Shown: piece after piece, positions 35,671 to 44,951 of the stretch
Layout: every line of letters begins with the position of its first letter
Position numbering within the stretch: the first letter of the stretch is position 1
Assembly: GCA_913060865.1 (NCBI GenBank)
Contig: CAJXTU010000001.1
Location: forward strand, 248,001-312,000
Source: an uncultured Cycloclasticus sp.
Lineage (GTDB): Bacteria; Pseudomonadota; Gammaproteobacteria; Methylococcales; Cycloclasticaceae
Reading direction: 5' to 3'
Length of the DNA: 64,000 bases
Translations under genes and position numbers: made by a program
The notes under the pieces: model-generated
What the model was told of the DNA's origin: nothing
Seen by the model: the letters and a program-made list of their open reading frames with translations, nothing else
Database searches by the model: none

Positions 35671-36345
35671 ATGAAAACACCATTAATTGCCCCCTCTATT
35701 TTATCAGCGGACTTTGCCCGTTTAGGTGAAGAGGTGGATAACGTTCTAGCAGCAGGTGCGGATATCGTACATTTTGATGTGATGGATAATCACTACGTGC
35801 CGAACCTAACAATTGGCCCTTTAGTCTGCGAGGCATTACGCAAGCACGGTGTTACGGCGCCCATTGATGTCCACCTAATGGTTAAACCGGTAGATAGAAT
35901 TATTCCTGATTTTGCCAAAGCAGGTGCCACTTATATTACCTTTCACCCAGAAGCGTCCGAGCATATTGATCGTAGCCTAGGCCTGATAAAAGAACTGGGT
36001 TGCAAAGCAGGCTTGGTTTTCAATCCTGCAACGTCACTTAGCTATTTAGACCACGTGATGGATAAGCTTGATGTGATTTTATTAATGTCGGTAAACCCTG
36101 GTTTCGGTGGGCAAAGTTTTATTCCCTCAACCCTTGATAAATTAAGTCAGGTGCGTCAGCGTATTGATGACAGTGGTTTTGATATTCGTTTGGAAGTGGA
36201 TGGTGGTGTAAAAATCGACAACATTGGCGAGATTGCCGCGGCAGGTGCCGATATGTTTGTGGCTGGATCGGCTATTTTTAATACCGATGATTACGCCGAA
36301 ACAATCGCCGATATGCGCAGCCAAATAGCCAAGGCAGTCGATTGA
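35671..36345 (+). CDS. rpe: ribulose-phosphate 3-epimerase
   Basis: Interconverts ribulose 5-phosphate and xylulose 5-phosphate in the pentose phosphate pathway. A (beta/alpha)8 barrel of 224 residues from the ATG at [15 protein letters not shown]; a GTG three codons upstream is a less likely start. Motifs are the Ser and Asp of [52 protein letters not shown] and VAGSAIF. Its TGA stop overlaps the TTG start of gph by four bases, so the pair is translationally coupled. Confidence 0.94.
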   Translation: MKTPLIAPSILSADFARLGEEVDNVLAAGADIVHFDVMDNHYVPNLTIGPLVCEALRKHGVTAPIDVHLMVKPVDRIIPDFAKAGATYITFHPEASEHIDRSLGLIKELGCKAGLVFNPATSLSYLDHVMDKLDVILLMSVNPGFGGQSFIPSTLDKLSQVRQRIDDSGFDIRLEVDGGVKIDNIGEIAAAGADMFVAGSAIFNTDDYAETIADMRSQIAKAVD

Positions 36346-37034
36346 AACGATTGCAGGAAAATTGCCAAATTAAACTAATAGCGTTTGATTTAGATGGCAC
36401 GCTACTAGATAGCGTGCCTGATTTGACCAAAGCTATTCAGTTAACCTTGGCTGAATTGAACTTACCGAATCAGCAGCTAGACAGCGTACGCGGTTGGGTT
36501 GGAAACGGTGCGCGTGTTTTAGTAAAGCGAGCTTTATCCGGCAATATGAAAGCAGAGGTACCCAGTGACCTATTTGAAAGGGCGTACCCGATTTTTTTAA
36601 AGCACTATGCTGAACATCTTAATGAAAATAGTGTGCTATATAACGGTGTTGAGCAAACCTTACAGGCTTTAAAAGACGCCGATATCTTATTGGCATGTAT
36701 AACCAATAAGCCAGAACAATTCACGTTGCCTTTGCTAAAGGAGCTTGGTCTTTTAGAATTGTTTGATAGGGTGGTTTGTGGCGATACGTTTCAGCACCGA
36801 AAGCCTCATCCGATGCCGTTGTTAGAAACGGCCAAGTTTTTTAATGTGTCGCCGGCCCAGGCCATTATGGTGGGTGACTCGGTGAATGATATTGCCGCCG
36901 CTCAAGCGGCAGGCTTTTATTCTATTTGTGTTGATTACGGTTATCACGGTGAAGATGATGTGAGCGAACTGGGAGCGGATGTCGTTATTAGCCATTTTTC
37001 AGAAATAAACCAGTTGCTTCAGCAGGCAGCTTAA
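36342..37034 (+). CDS. gph: phosphoglycolate phosphatase
   Basis: HAD-superfamily phosphatase that removes 2-phosphoglycolate, a product of DNA repair and oxygenase side reactions. The 230-residue protein has motif [15 protein letters not shown] near residue 15, motif II ITNKP, and motif [19 protein letters not shown]. The start is a TTG overlapping the rpe stop (TTGA). The rpe-gph-trpE order is well known in gammaproteobacteria, so the name Gph is preferred over other HAD phosphatases. Confidence 0.9.
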   Translation: MKRLQENCQIKLIAFDLDGTLLDSVPDLTKAIQLTLAELNLPNQQLDSVRGWVGNGARVLVKRALSGNMKAEVPSDLFERAYPIFLKHYAEHLNENSVLYNGVEQTLQALKDADILLACITNKPEQFTLPLLKELGLLELFDRVVCGDTFQHRKPHPMPLLETAKFFNVSPAQAIMVGDSVNDIAAAQAAGFYSICVDYGYHGEDDVSELGADVVISHFSEINQLLQQAA

Positions 37035-37049
37035 AAAATAGTCTTTAAA

Positions 37050-37100
37050 ATGATGGGTGAAATAAAACTGATGAAAAAACGATGGCGGTTCGGCTGGTAG
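37050..37100 (+). promoter_or_regulatory. possible trp leader peptide
   Basis: A 16-codon frame encodes MMGEIKLMKKRWRFGW, with two Trp in its last six residues, ending 50 bp before trpE. Alternatively it starts at the third Met. The position fits an attenuation leader peptide. I cannot find a clear terminator hairpin with a U run in the remaining 50 bp, and the ribosome site is poor, so this is tentative. Confidence 0.3.
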
Positions 37101-37150
37101 TTTTAAGAGTAAGAACCTAACCATTGATGAAGTAATAACGAGACAGTGAT

Positions 37151-38653
37151 ATGACACCCGAACAATTTAAACAATACGCAGATCAAGGCTATAACAAAAT
37201 CCCCTTGATGAAAACTATCCTAGCTGATTTGGAAACACCCCTTAGCGCCTATATGAAATTGGCGAATGGCCCTTATAGTTACCTTTTTGAATCGGTTCAG
37301 GGGGGTGAAAATTGGGGGCGATATTCCATCATCGGTCTGCCCTGTAAAGACGTTATTAAAATTAGCGGTAACACGATTAGCTTACAGTCAAACGGTCGTG
37401 TAACCGACACAGTCAGTAGCGATGACCCATTAGACTGGATTCGTCAACATGCGTTGAAGTTTACGATGCCAGATGTTGACGGTTTACCACGCTTTAGTGG
37501 TGGTTTGGTGGGTTACTTCGGTTACGAAACGATTCACTATATTGAACCAAAAGTAGTGGAAAAAAGTCAGCAGAACAAAAAAGAAGACCCTATCGGTTCG
37601 CCTGATATTTTATTAATGGTCTCTGAAGAGGTCTTGGTCTTCGACAATGTTAATAATCAATTAATGATTGTGACGCATGTTGACCCAACGGTGGAAAATG
37701 CTTACGAGAATGGTTTGGCTCGTTTGGACGAGTTGGTCAATACCTTGAGCACGTCAGAAATTCATTCAACATTTGGGCAAAGTCAGGCAACAGAGGTGGG
37801 TGAAGGCGATTTTATTTCTGGCTTTACTCAGCAAGGTTTTCAAGATGCGGTTAAAAGGGTCAAAGAATATATTGTTGAAGGTGATGTGATGCAAGTGGTG
37901 TTGTCGCAACGGATGACGATTCCCTACGAAGATTCGCCTATTGACCTATATCGAGCCTTGCGTTGCTTAAACCCCTCGCCCTATATGTACCATTTGAATT
38001 TAGACGATACGTACGTTGTAGGGTCATCACCTGAAATTTTAACTCGTTTAGAAGATGATCAAGTGACGGTTCGACCCATTGCGGGCACTCGACCAAGAGG
38101 TGCAACGCGCGAAGAAGATGAGGCATTGGAAAAAGAACTATTGGCGGACCCTAAAGAATGTGCAGAACATTTAATGCTGATAGATTTAGGTCGCAATGAT
38201 GCTGGTCGAGTATCAAAAACAAATACAGTAGAACTCACCGATAAAATGGTGATTGAACGTTATTCTCATGTTATGCATATTGTGTCGAATGTGACGGGCG
38301 AGTTGATACCGGGTCTTGATGCGATAGATGTGCTGGAGGCGACTTTTCCAGCCGGTACGGTGAGTGGTGCGCCAAAAATTCGAGCGATGCAAATTATTGA
38401 TGAATTAGAGCCAGTTAAACGAGGCATTTATTCAGGTGCGGTGGGTTACGTGTCTTGGTCAGGTAATTTAGATACGGCGATTGCTATTCGAACGGCCGTT
38501 ATAAAAGATGGTAAGTTAAATATTCAAGCGGGCGCAGGTATTGTGCATGACTCTGTGCCAGAAAATGAATGGGCAGAAACAATGAACAAAGGGCGTGCGA
38601 TCTTCAAAGCAGTGGCAATGGCACAACACGGTTTAACAAAAGGTGAATATTAA
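37151..38653 (+). CDS. trpE: anthranilate synthase component I
   Basis: Large subunit that converts chorismate to anthranilate with ammonia from TrpG. The 500-residue protein has the N-terminal regulatory half with the tryptophan-binding type element [23 protein letters not shown], and the chorismate-binding half with [40 protein letters not shown], and [22 protein letters not shown]. Its stop overlaps the trpG start by one base (TAATG). First gene of trpEGDC; feedback by tryptophan and possibly attenuation are expected controls. Confidence 0.96.
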   Translation: MTPEQFKQYADQGYNKIPLMKTILADLETPLSAYMKLANGPYSYLFESVQGGENWGRYSIIGLPCKDVIKISGNTISLQSNGRVTDTVSSDDPLDWIRQHALKFTMPDVDGLPRFSGGLVGYFGYETIHYIEPKVVEKSQQNKKEDPIGSPDILLMVSEEVLVFDNVNNQLMIVTHVDPTVENAYENGLARLDELVNTLSTSEIHSTFGQSQATEVGEGDFISGFTQQGFQDAVKRVKEYIVEGDVMQVVLSQRMTIPYEDSPIDLYRALRCLNPSPYMYHLNLDDTYVVGSSPEILTRLEDDQVTVRPIAGTRPRGATREEDEALEKELLADPKECAEHLMLIDLGRNDAGRVSKTNTVELTDKMVIERYSHVMHIVSNVTGELIPGLDAIDVLEATFPAGTVSGAPKIRAMQIIDELEPVKRGIYSGAVGYVSWSGNLDTAIAIRTAVIKDGKLNIQAGAGIVHDSVPENEWAETMNKGRAIFKAVAMAQHGLTKGEY

Positions 38654-39246
38654 TGGCTACGTGTAAATTAGTCATGATCGATAATTACGATTCGTTTACG
38701 TACAACCTTGTGCAATATTTTGCCGAATTAGGGGCGGATGTGCACGTTGTTCGGAATGATCAGGTGAGTATTGATGATGTGGTGGCGATGCAGGCTGATA
38801 AATTAGTGATCTCGCCCGGGCCATGTACGCCAACGCAAGCTGGAATTTCTGTTGAGTTGATCAAGCGAATGGCCGGGGTTGTGCCCATTTTAGGTGTCTG
38901 TTTGGGGCACCAAAGTATTGGCGAAGTGTTTGGCGGAAAAGTGGTTCATGCAAAGCAAATTATGCACGGTAAAACATCGGATATGTATCATAATAATACG
39001 GGTGTTTTTAAGAATTTAAGTAACCCATTTAAAGCCACGCGCTATCATTCTCTTGTGGTTGAAAAAGACTCTTTGCCAGATTGTTTGGAAATAACGGCGT
39101 GGACAGAAACCGCGCAAGGTGAGGTGGATGAAATTATGGGTATTAAACACCGTGAGTTAGCTATTGAAGGTGTGCAATTTCATCCAGAATCTATTTTGAC
39201 CGAGCATGGACACGATTTATTAAGAAACTTCCTAGACAGGACTTAG
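38653..39246 (+). CDS. trpG: anthranilate synthase component II (glutamine amidotransferase)
   Basis: Class I glutamine amidotransferase of 197 residues that supplies ammonia to TrpE. The catalytic Cys83 lies in GVCLGHQ, and the His-Glu pair in [14 protein letters not shown]. It begins [23 protein letters not shown], the family start, and is not fused to TrpD. It may also serve para-aminobenzoate synthesis if no separate PabA exists; that cannot be judged here. Translationally coupled to trpE. Confidence 0.96.
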   Translation: MATCKLVMIDNYDSFTYNLVQYFAELGADVHVVRNDQVSIDDVVAMQADKLVISPGPCTPTQAGISVELIKRMAGVVPILGVCLGHQSIGEVFGGKVVHAKQIMHGKTSDMYHNNTGVFKNLSNPFKATRYHSLVVEKDSLPDCLEITAWTETAQGEVDEIMGIKHRELAIEGVQFHPESILTEHGHDLLRNFLDRT

Positions 39247-39249
39247 CAG

Positions 39250-40278
39250 ATGGATATTAAACAGGCGCTTGAAGCCGCTATTAATCACCAGGACTTATCC
39301 ACCCAGCAGATGATAGCGGTGATGCGCCAGATCATGCTCGGTGAAGCAACGTCAGCGCAGATCGGCGGTTTTCTGGTGGCCTTACGAATGAAAGGTGAGT
39401 CGCTGGATGAAATTGAAGGTGCGGCGATCGTCATGCGTGAGTTAGCAACTAAGGTTAACGTAGAGGGTGATTTTCTGGTGGACACCTGCGGTACCGGAGG
39501 AGACGGCTCGGATTTGTTTAATGTTTCAACAGCGAGCGCGTTTATTGTCGCGGCGGCTGGTGGACAAGTGGCAAAACATGGTAATCGCTCGGTATCTAGC
39601 TCAACGGGTAGTGCTGATGTATTAGAAGCAGCGGGCATTAATTTGAATTTGACACCTGATCAAGTGGCGCAATGCGTTGAAAAGGTAGGCATAGGGTTTA
39701 TGTTTGCGCCGGCTCACCATAGCGCAATGAAACATGCCATTGGCCCACGTAAAGAGTTAGCCCAGCGCACAATCTTCAATATGTTAGGGCCGATGACCAA
39801 CCCAGCGGCTGTGAAGTCACAAGTGATTGGTGTGTTTAACGAAGCACTGTGCAAGCCCATTGCGAATGTTTTACAACGCTTAGGTAGTGAGCACGTGTTA
39901 GTTGTGCATGCACAAGATGGGCTGGATGAAATTAGCTTGGCGACACCAACTCACGTTGCAGAACTAAAAGATGGTGTTGTTAGTGAATATAAAATAATGC
40001 CTGAAGAGCTAGGGGTCGCGAGCCAAAGTTTGATCGGATTGACGGTTGATAGCGCAGCTGAGTCACTTGACTTAATAACAGATGCGCTGGGATCACAAAA
40101 AACGGCTGAAGGTAAAAAAGCGGCAGATATGCTGGCGTTAAATGCTGGGGCTGCACTGTATGTTTGTGGTAAATCAGACAGTATTAAATCGGGCGTAAAA
40201 CGAGCCTTTGAGGTCATTCAATCTGGCCAAGCACTACAAAAAATAACTGACTTAAAAGAACAAACACAGAGCTACTAA
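39250..40278 (+). CDS. trpD: anthranilate phosphoribosyltransferase
   Basis: Transfers the phosphoribosyl group of PRPP to anthranilate. The 342-residue protein has the helical N-terminus (about 1-70), the PRPP loop [18 protein letters not shown] near 79-95, [19 protein letters not shown], and GPMTNPA. It lies three bases after trpG and one base before trpC, so the four trp genes form one tight operon. Confidence 0.96.
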   Translation: MDIKQALEAAINHQDLSTQQMIAVMRQIMLGEATSAQIGGFLVALRMKGESLDEIEGAAIVMRELATKVNVEGDFLVDTCGTGGDGSDLFNVSTASAFIVAAAGGQVAKHGNRSVSSSTGSADVLEAAGINLNLTPDQVAQCVEKVGIGFMFAPAHHSAMKHAIGPRKELAQRTIFNMLGPMTNPAAVKSQVIGVFNEALCKPIANVLQRLGSEHVLVVHAQDGLDEISLATPTHVAELKDGVVSEYKIMPEELGVASQSLIGLTVDSAAESLDLITDALGSQKTAEGKKAADMLALNAGAALYVCGKSDSIKSGVKRAFEVIQSGQALQKITDLKEQTQSY

Positions 40279-40279
40279 A

Positions 40280-41077
40280 ATGAGTGACACGCCAGACGTT
40301 TTAAAAAAAATTCTAGCCAGAAAGCATGAAGAGATTGCTGAACGACTTAAACATACCTCTATTGATGACCTGAAACGGAAGATAGCCGTTGCATCACCGG
40401 TTCGTGGGTTTGTTAAGTCGATTAAAAAAAAGTTAGACCAGGGTGAGACGGCGATTATTGCAGAAGTAAAAAAAGCGTCACCGAGCAAAGGCTTATTACG
40501 TGAAAATTTCGTACCAGCCGACATTGCGATAAGTTATGAGGCAGGTGGTGCGGCTTGTTTATCGGTACTAACGGATAAAGATTTTTTTCAAGGCTCTGAA
40601 ACCTATTTAAAAGAAGCTAGAGCAGCGTGTAGTCTCCCGGTCATTCGTAAAGATTTTATTGTTGCCCCCTATCAAGTGTATGAAGCACGTGCGATGGGTG
40701 CAGATTGTATTTTATTAATTGTTGCCGCGCTCGATGACGAGGCCTTGCATGACTTGTATCAATTAGCAGGTGAGTTAGGCTTAGATGTATTGGTTGAGGT
40801 TCACGATGCCGATGAATTAGAACGTGCGTTGCGTTTGAATTTAGCGTTGGTCGGTATCAATAACAGAAACTTAAGAACATTTGAGACTTCATTGCAAACG
40901 ACCGTTAGTTTGCTAGACCGTATTCCTGATGGCGTTATTGTCGTGAGTGAAAGTGGCATACATCAATCTGACGATATCGTGATGCTAAAAGAGCATAATG
41001 TGCATACATTTTTGATTGGTGAAGCCTTTATGCGTTGCGATGATCCGGGTGTAGCTTTAAAAGAGCTGATTGCTTAG
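40280..41077 (+). CDS. trpC: indole-3-glycerol phosphate synthase
   Basis: Closes the indole ring from CdRP in tryptophan synthesis. A monofunctional (beta/alpha)8 enzyme of 265 residues: [58 protein letters not shown] and VSESGI are the conserved elements. TrpF is not fused. Last gene of the operon; it overlaps the convergent vfr-type gene by 21 bp at the 3' end. Confidence 0.96.
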   Translation: MSDTPDVLKKILARKHEEIAERLKHTSIDDLKRKIAVASPVRGFVKSIKKKLDQGETAIIAEVKKASPSKGLLRENFVPADIAISYEAGGAACLSVLTDKDFFQGSETYLKEARAACSLPVIRKDFIVAPYQVYEARAMGADCILLIVAALDDEALHDLYQLAGELGLDVLVEVHDADELERALRLNLALVGINNRNLRTFETSLQTTVSLLDRIPDGVIVVSESGIHQSDDIVMLKEHNVHTFLIGEAFMRCDDPGVALKELIA

Positions 41078-41749
41078 CGATTGCTCTTTTATTAAGATTG
41101 TTTTACCGCTTACTTCGATGAGCCCTTCTTCGCCCATTGTCTTAAGAACGCGGCCGGCCATTTCGCGTGAACAACCCACCATTCGCCCAATATCTTGACG
41201 GGTAATCCTAATTTGCAAGCCCTCTGGGTGGGTCATGGCTTCGGGTGCTTCTGTTAAGTCGATTAGCGTTCTGGCGATTCGCCCACTGACATCCAAGAAT
41301 GCCAAGTGACCGGCTTTTCGGCTAGTGTGTAGTAAACGTTTAGCCAATTGCCTGCCTAGTGCAGTAATTATTTCTCTGCTTTGCGCTTTAAGTTCATTAT
41401 CCAATAACGAACTTAAACGGCTATAACTAATACCGGCCAGTTGGCACACTGAACACGTTTGCACATAAACGTCACGCTTGTCTCGGCTACCGCTGGGCTC
41501 AAAGAAACCGGCCTCACCAATAAAGTCACCACGACTAAGGTTGGCAATGATAAATTCATGCCCATCAACCTCATCAACACGCACGTACGCAGACCCCTCT
41601 ATAAAATAATATAAAGTATTAACGTCATCACCGGGTTGGATGATATCGGTTTTGTTAGGGTATTCGTGGCGGTGACAAAAGCTGATGAAGCGAGCAAATG
41701 TTTCATCAGACATGCCAGAGAGATTGAGAATGGGTTTTTGTTTACTCAT
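41057..41749 (-). CDS. vfr: CRP/Vfr family cAMP-responsive regulator
   Basis: A 230-residue transcription factor; start taken at MSKQKP, preceded by GGAAACT, rather than an upstream Met that adds 30 non-family residues. The N-terminal cyclic nucleotide domain has the [17 protein letters not shown] and [10 protein letters not shown] segments and an R-x-x-x-R pattern near the phosphate pocket; the C-terminal winged helix has [24 protein letters not shown], the CRP-type recognition helix. It sits convergent with trpC and divergent from the OsmC gene, as vfr does in Pseudomonas. Whether it uses cAMP cannot be proved from sequence, but the family is clear. Confidence 0.9.
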   Translation of the reverse strand: MSKQKPILNLSGMSDETFARFISFCHRHEYPNKTDIIQPGDDVNTLYYFIEGSAYVRVDEVDGHEFIIANLSRGDFIGEAGFFEPSGSRDKRDVYVQTCSVCQLAGISYSRLSSLLDNELKAQSREIITALGRQLAKRLLHTSRKAGHLAFLDVSGRIARTLIDLTEAPEAMTHPEGLQIRITRQDIGRMVGCSREMAGRVLKTMGEEGLIEVSGKTILIKEQSLSNQLF

Positions 41750-41847
41750 AGTTTCCAGTTTAGCAGAGATTCTTAAAATTACAGCTACCGTTAAGTTGAG
41801 GGTTTTATGATATTCTTGCTGCCTAATTTTAAACAGCAAGGTGTGTT

Positions 41848-42273
41848 ATGGACGTAAGAATTAAATGGGTTGAAGGTGCTATGTTTCTTGGTGAATCAGG
41901 TAGCGGACATACCGTTGTGATGGATGGTGCGCCTGAGAATGGCGGTAGAAATTTAGGCCTTCGCCCGATGGAAATGTTGTTAACTGGCATGGGCGGTTGT
42001 ACCGCGTTTGATGTGAAAATGATATTAGATAAAGCACGTCAAAATGTGACCGATTGTGTGGCAGAAATACAGGCAGAACGTGCTGATACGGTACCGGCCG
42101 TATTCACTAAAATTCACGTGCATTTTATTATTTCAGGCAAAGGCTTAACCGATAAAGCAGTGGCTCGTGCGGTGAACCTTTCAGCCGAGAAATACTGCTC
42201 TGCCTCCATCATGCTAAGTAAAGCCGTAGACATTACGCATGATTATGAAATAGTGGATGTTGACGCTCAATGA
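41848..42273 (+). CDS. OsmC/Ohr family protein (YhfA-like)
   Basis: A 141-residue protein of the OsmC superfamily, thiol-dependent peroxide-reducing proteins. Two conserved Cys are present: Cys51 in GGCTAFDV and Cys117 in EKYCSASIM, the latter typical of the YhfA branch found next to crp/vfr genes. Ribosome site AAGGTG lies before the ATG. Its stop overlaps the start of the VOC gene (ATGA), showing a two-gene operon. Confidence 0.88.
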   Translation: MDVRIKWVEGAMFLGESGSGHTVVMDGAPENGGRNLGLRPMEMLLTGMGGCTAFDVKMILDKARQNVTDCVAEIQAERADTVPAVFTKIHVHFIISGKGLTDKAVARAVNLSAEKYCSASIMLSKAVDITHDYEIVDVDAQ

Positions 42274-42662
42274 AGCGTCCTAACCCAACAACAGGCTTAA
42301 GGCATGTGGCGCTGAATGTGCAAAACCTCGCGAAGGCCGAGCACTTCTACGTAGAACTAATGGGTATGACGATTGAATGGAGACCCGATCCTGACAATGT
42401 ATACCTCACCTCAGGCAATGATAATTTAGCCTTGCACGTTGTAACGGGTGAAGAAAAGGGTGTTCCGAAACTAGACCACATCGGTTTTTTTCTAGACCGC
42501 GAAGAAGATGTAGATGATTGGTTTGAGTTTTTAAAGCATCACGGCATTAAAATGAAAACCCAGCCGAGAAAACACCGCGATGGTGCAAAAAGTTTTTATT
42601 GCTATGACCCAGATGGCATTACAGTACAAATTATTTGTCATCCGCCGTTGGTTGGGAAGTAG
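42270..42662 (+). CDS. VOC (glyoxalase/dioxygenase) superfamily protein
   Basis: A 130-residue metal-site protein with paired beta-alpha-beta-beta-beta modules: GLRHVALNVQNLAKAEHFYVELMGM at the N-terminus and KLDHIGFFL...FYCYDPDGITVQIIC at the C-terminus. His13, and the Asp-His/Glu region near 70-75, could bind the metal; substrate unknown. It is coupled to the OsmC gene. Its last eight codons are duplicated at 43123-43146 (see repeats). Confidence 0.82.
   Translation: MKRPNPTTGLRHVALNVQNLAKAEHFYVELMGMTIEWRPDPDNVYLTSGNDNLALHVVTGEEKGVPKLDHIGFFLDREEDVDDWFEFLKHHGIKMKTQPRKHRDGAKSFYCYDPDGITVQIICHPPLVGK
42639..42662 (+). repeat. 24-bp direct repeat, left copy (end of VOC gene)
   Basis: CATCCGCCGTTGGTTGGGAAGTAG, the last seven sense codons and stop of the VOC gene. 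It recurs with one mismatch (23/24) in the same orientation at 43123-43146. The two copies bracket the mazF segment. Confidence 0.9.
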
Positions 42663-42756
42663 CGTTTTACTAAGAGGTATTTAAAGTGACAGTTTTTGCG
42701 TAAGCAAAACAAGTGACGTTTTAAAATGTCCGTTGAACTTACTGGTTAGCTCAACT

Positions 42757-43080
42757 TTAATATGTGAATAACTCCTGTAGTGTATTGCATAACGCTACTT
42801 GAGTTTTCTCATCAATTGAGCCTAGTTTTTTTATTAACCTCGATTTATCAACAGCTCTCACTTGATCTAAAAGTATCAATCCGTTTTTATTTTTAAATTG
42901 ACACTTAACTCTGCAAGGGAAGTTAAAACCCTGGGTGGTCATGGGTGCAACGAGTACAGTTGATAATGCAGATATTTCATTTGGAGAGATGACAACGCAA
43001 GGTCTTGTTTCGTTTATTTCTTTCCCTTTAGTTGGATTTAAGCTGACGAGCCAAACCTGAAATCGGGTAACGGGTGACAT
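42757..43080 (-). CDS. mazF: MazF/PemK family mRNA interferase toxin
   Basis: A 107-residue ribonuclease toxin that cleaves mRNA. The start is the ATG that overlaps the stop of the antitoxin remnant (TAATG). Family features are VWLVSLNPTKGKEINETRPCVVIS with the catalytic Arg26, the VLVAPMTTQ strand with Thr48/Thr49, and LLDQVRAVDKSRLIKKLG. No inactivating change is visible. The expected antitoxin gene upstream is truncated, leaving only its last codons, so this toxin appears to be without its own antitoxin. It lies between two copies of a direct repeat derived from the VOC gene. Confidence 0.88.
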   Translation of the reverse strand: MSPVTRFQVWLVSLNPTKGKEINETRPCVVISPNEISALSTVLVAPMTTQGFNFPCRVKCQFKNKNGLILLDQVRAVDKSRLIKKLGSIDEKTQVALCNTLQELFTY

Positions 43081-43253
43081 TACCACTCTAGGTTTTCATC
43101 TGAGGTTAATGCTGCATCTAGCCATCCGCCGTTGGTTGGGAGGTAGTCGGGCCAGTATAGGTTTAACGTTGTCGCTGAAAAGTGCGCAGTGCTTTCGGCG
43201 TACCTTGTACTTAGCGCTTCATAAAAGCTTGATTCAATGATTTGTTGGCCTGG
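43080..43253 (-). pseudogene. truncated antitoxin (MazE/PemI-like) remnant
   Basis: An open frame runs into mazF with the typical TAATG overlap. Its last 13 residues (LDAALTSDENLEW) are acidic and end in a Trp, like an antitoxin tail. Upstream of 43122 the frame crosses the second copy of the VOC-derived repeat, so those codons are not original antitoxin sequence. The frame has no ATG, GTG or TTG before the in-frame stop at 43254-43256. The DNA-binding N-terminal half of an antitoxin is missing. Confidence 0.6.
43123..43146 (+). repeat. 24-bp direct repeat, right copy
   Basis: CATCCGCCGTTGGTTGGGAGGTAG, a near copy of the end of the VOC gene 484 bp to the left. The similarity stops abruptly on both sides. 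The pair looks like a duplicated target or recombination end at the boundary of inserted DNA. Confidence 0.88.
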
Positions 43254-43576
43254 TTAAGTGTAGGACTGATTATTTAGTATTAGGCTCCATGGTTCGCATA
43301 CGCTCATGAATTACGTATGTGCATAGGCTCAGCTGTTTAGCAATCTTAAAACAATGATTGTTTAAAGGTGTTAAGTATTGGCCTCACAGATTTATTAAGC
43401 GACTCAAGCTTGCCCGGTTACGCTGTTAGTCACCTAGTAGAAAAGCTAGAGAATAACTCATCCACGCCTTTAAGTTCATGCCGTGTTGGAACGCTGTGTA
43501 TGCCTTGCAATCAATTGAGCAATGCCTGATGATTTGACTACCGGGGCAAATAAATTAGTAAAGGTTATTATTCAAC
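43147..43576. other. 430-bp region without a recognisable gene
   Basis: Apart from the non-original part of the antitoxin frame (to 43253) I see no supported gene. The short rightward frame at 43522-43764 overlaps the RND adaptor start in another phase and is not credible. The stretch could be a decayed remnant of the insertion or the promoter region of the RND pair; a weak AAAGG lies 12 bases before the adaptor start. Confidence 0.4.
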
Positions 43577-44947
43577 ATGAAAATAAATTTAAAGCATTAT
43601 TTCTCACTGTTTATAGCGATCGCCTTGGCGCTTATTTTAGCCATTATATTGGTAAAATTGAAACCAACGATTCAGCACGTGGCAACCGAAATGCCGAGCA
43701 AAGCAGTGGAAATCATTACGGCAAAAAGCATTCCATTTCGTGCTCGTCTTACCGCTTATGGTAATGTCAAACCTGCCATCACGTTAAACAGTATGGCTGA
43801 GGTGAGTGGGGAAATTAGTTATGTGCACCCCAACCTAAAAGCGGGCGAAAAGATTCTTGCCGATACCGTGGTCGTGCGAATTGATGCCAAAGACTATGCA
43901 AGCACATTGATACAGACCGAAGCCGATCTCTCTGGCAGTCGTTCTGCTTTAAAGGAGTTAGAGGAGGAAGAAAAATCCACGCGACGCTCGCTAAAACTAG
44001 CAAAAAGTAATCTCAGGGTGGGAGAAGCTGAATATGCTCGAATTAGGAGTGGCTATGAAAAAGAAGCGATTAGTAAGTCTGCACTGGATACAGAGGAGCA
44101 AAAAGTAATACAACTAAAACAACAGGTAGAAGAGTTACAGGGCAAGATAAACGGTTTTGATAGTCGTGGACAATCTATTAAAGCGCAAATTGCTCGCGCA
44201 GAACAGGAAGTACAAAACCGGGAAACTATTCTTGGTCGCACCGAAATATCCTTGCCTTTTGATGCTCGCATCGGGACGGTTAATATTGATAGGAACGAGT
44301 TTGTGGCTATCGGTTCACCACTGTTTGAGGCGATTGATCTTAAAGGTGTCGAAATTACCGCGCAGTTACCGATCGATTCCATGCGAAAACTGGTAAGTCA
44401 CTTAGAAGGCACTATTAAAATCAATAAGTTGCCCCCTCGGACCGGCGGAGGCATTAATGATCGCCTGAAACTCAGTGCGAAAGTTCGACTCGTGAACGGC
44501 ATGCCCAGTGCTGTCTGGAAAGCCCGCGTGTTACGCATCAGTGACTCCATTGATCCCATTCGTCAGACCATGGGCATCGTTGTCGGGGTAGAGGATTCTT
44601 ACGATAAAAGGATTCCCGGCAAAAGGCCCCCTCTTATCAAAGGCATGCATACCTCCATCGATATTTTTGCACCAGAACACCCCGCGCTGGTGATACCACG
44701 TAAAGCCTTGCATCAGGGACGAGTGTATATCGTTGATGCTGATAACCGGCTTGAAATTCGCTCAGTCGATATCCAGTTGATGCAAGGCGACCTTGTTGTT
44801 ATTAGCGGCGGAATCGAACCAGGCGAGAAAGTCATCATTACCGACCTTATTCCCGTCATCGAAGGCATGCCTTTGCAAATGATTGCTAACCCTGATTTTG
44901 AAAAGGATATGTATCAACGTGCCCTTGGCGAAGATGTGGGAGCGTAA
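43577..44947 (+). CDS. RND efflux periplasmic adaptor subunit
   Basis: Membrane-fusion protein of 456 residues for the RND pump encoded next. One N-terminal helix (about 8-27) anchors it. The lipoyl-like halves (VSGEISYVHPNLKAGEKILADTVVVRID near 75-102 and RTEISLPFDARIGTVNIDRNEFVAIGSPLF near 222-252) flank a long coiled-coil hairpin (about 105-215). Family length and order are complete. Codon use is more G+C-rich than in neighbouring genes (many CTG, GCC, ACC), a possible sign of transfer. Four bases separate it from the permease gene. No outer-membrane partner is in the pair. Confidence 0.9.
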   Translation: MKINLKHYFSLFIAIALALILAIILVKLKPTIQHVATEMPSKAVEIITAKSIPFRARLTAYGNVKPAITLNSMAEVSGEISYVHPNLKAGEKILADTVVVRIDAKDYASTLIQTEADLSGSRSALKELEEEEKSTRRSLKLAKSNLRVGEAEYARIRSGYEKEAISKSALDTEEQKVIQLKQQVEELQGKINGFDSRGQSIKAQIARAEQEVQNRETILGRTEISLPFDARIGTVNIDRNEFVAIGSPLFEAIDLKGVEITAQLPIDSMRKLVSHLEGTIKINKLPPRTGGGINDRLKLSAKVRLVNGMPSAVWKARVLRISDSIDPIRQTMGIVVGVEDSYDKRIPGKRPPLIKGMHTSIDIFAPEHPALVIPRKALHQGRVYIVDADNRLEIRSVDIQLMQGDLVVISGGIEPGEKVIITDLIPVIEGMPLQMIANPDFEKDMYQRALGEDVGA

Positions 44948-44951
44948 ATAA

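Noticed and set aside
43161-43259. Possible integron attC site (GTTTAAC ... GTTAAGT, 99 bp apart)
   Set aside because: The end motifs fit the loose RYYYAAC/GTTRRRY consensus, but the interior arms do not pair and no integrase or cassette array is present.
43522-43764. Forward frame of 80 codons at the start of the RND adaptor
   Set aside because: It overlaps the adaptor gene in another phase; the adaptor has full family support.
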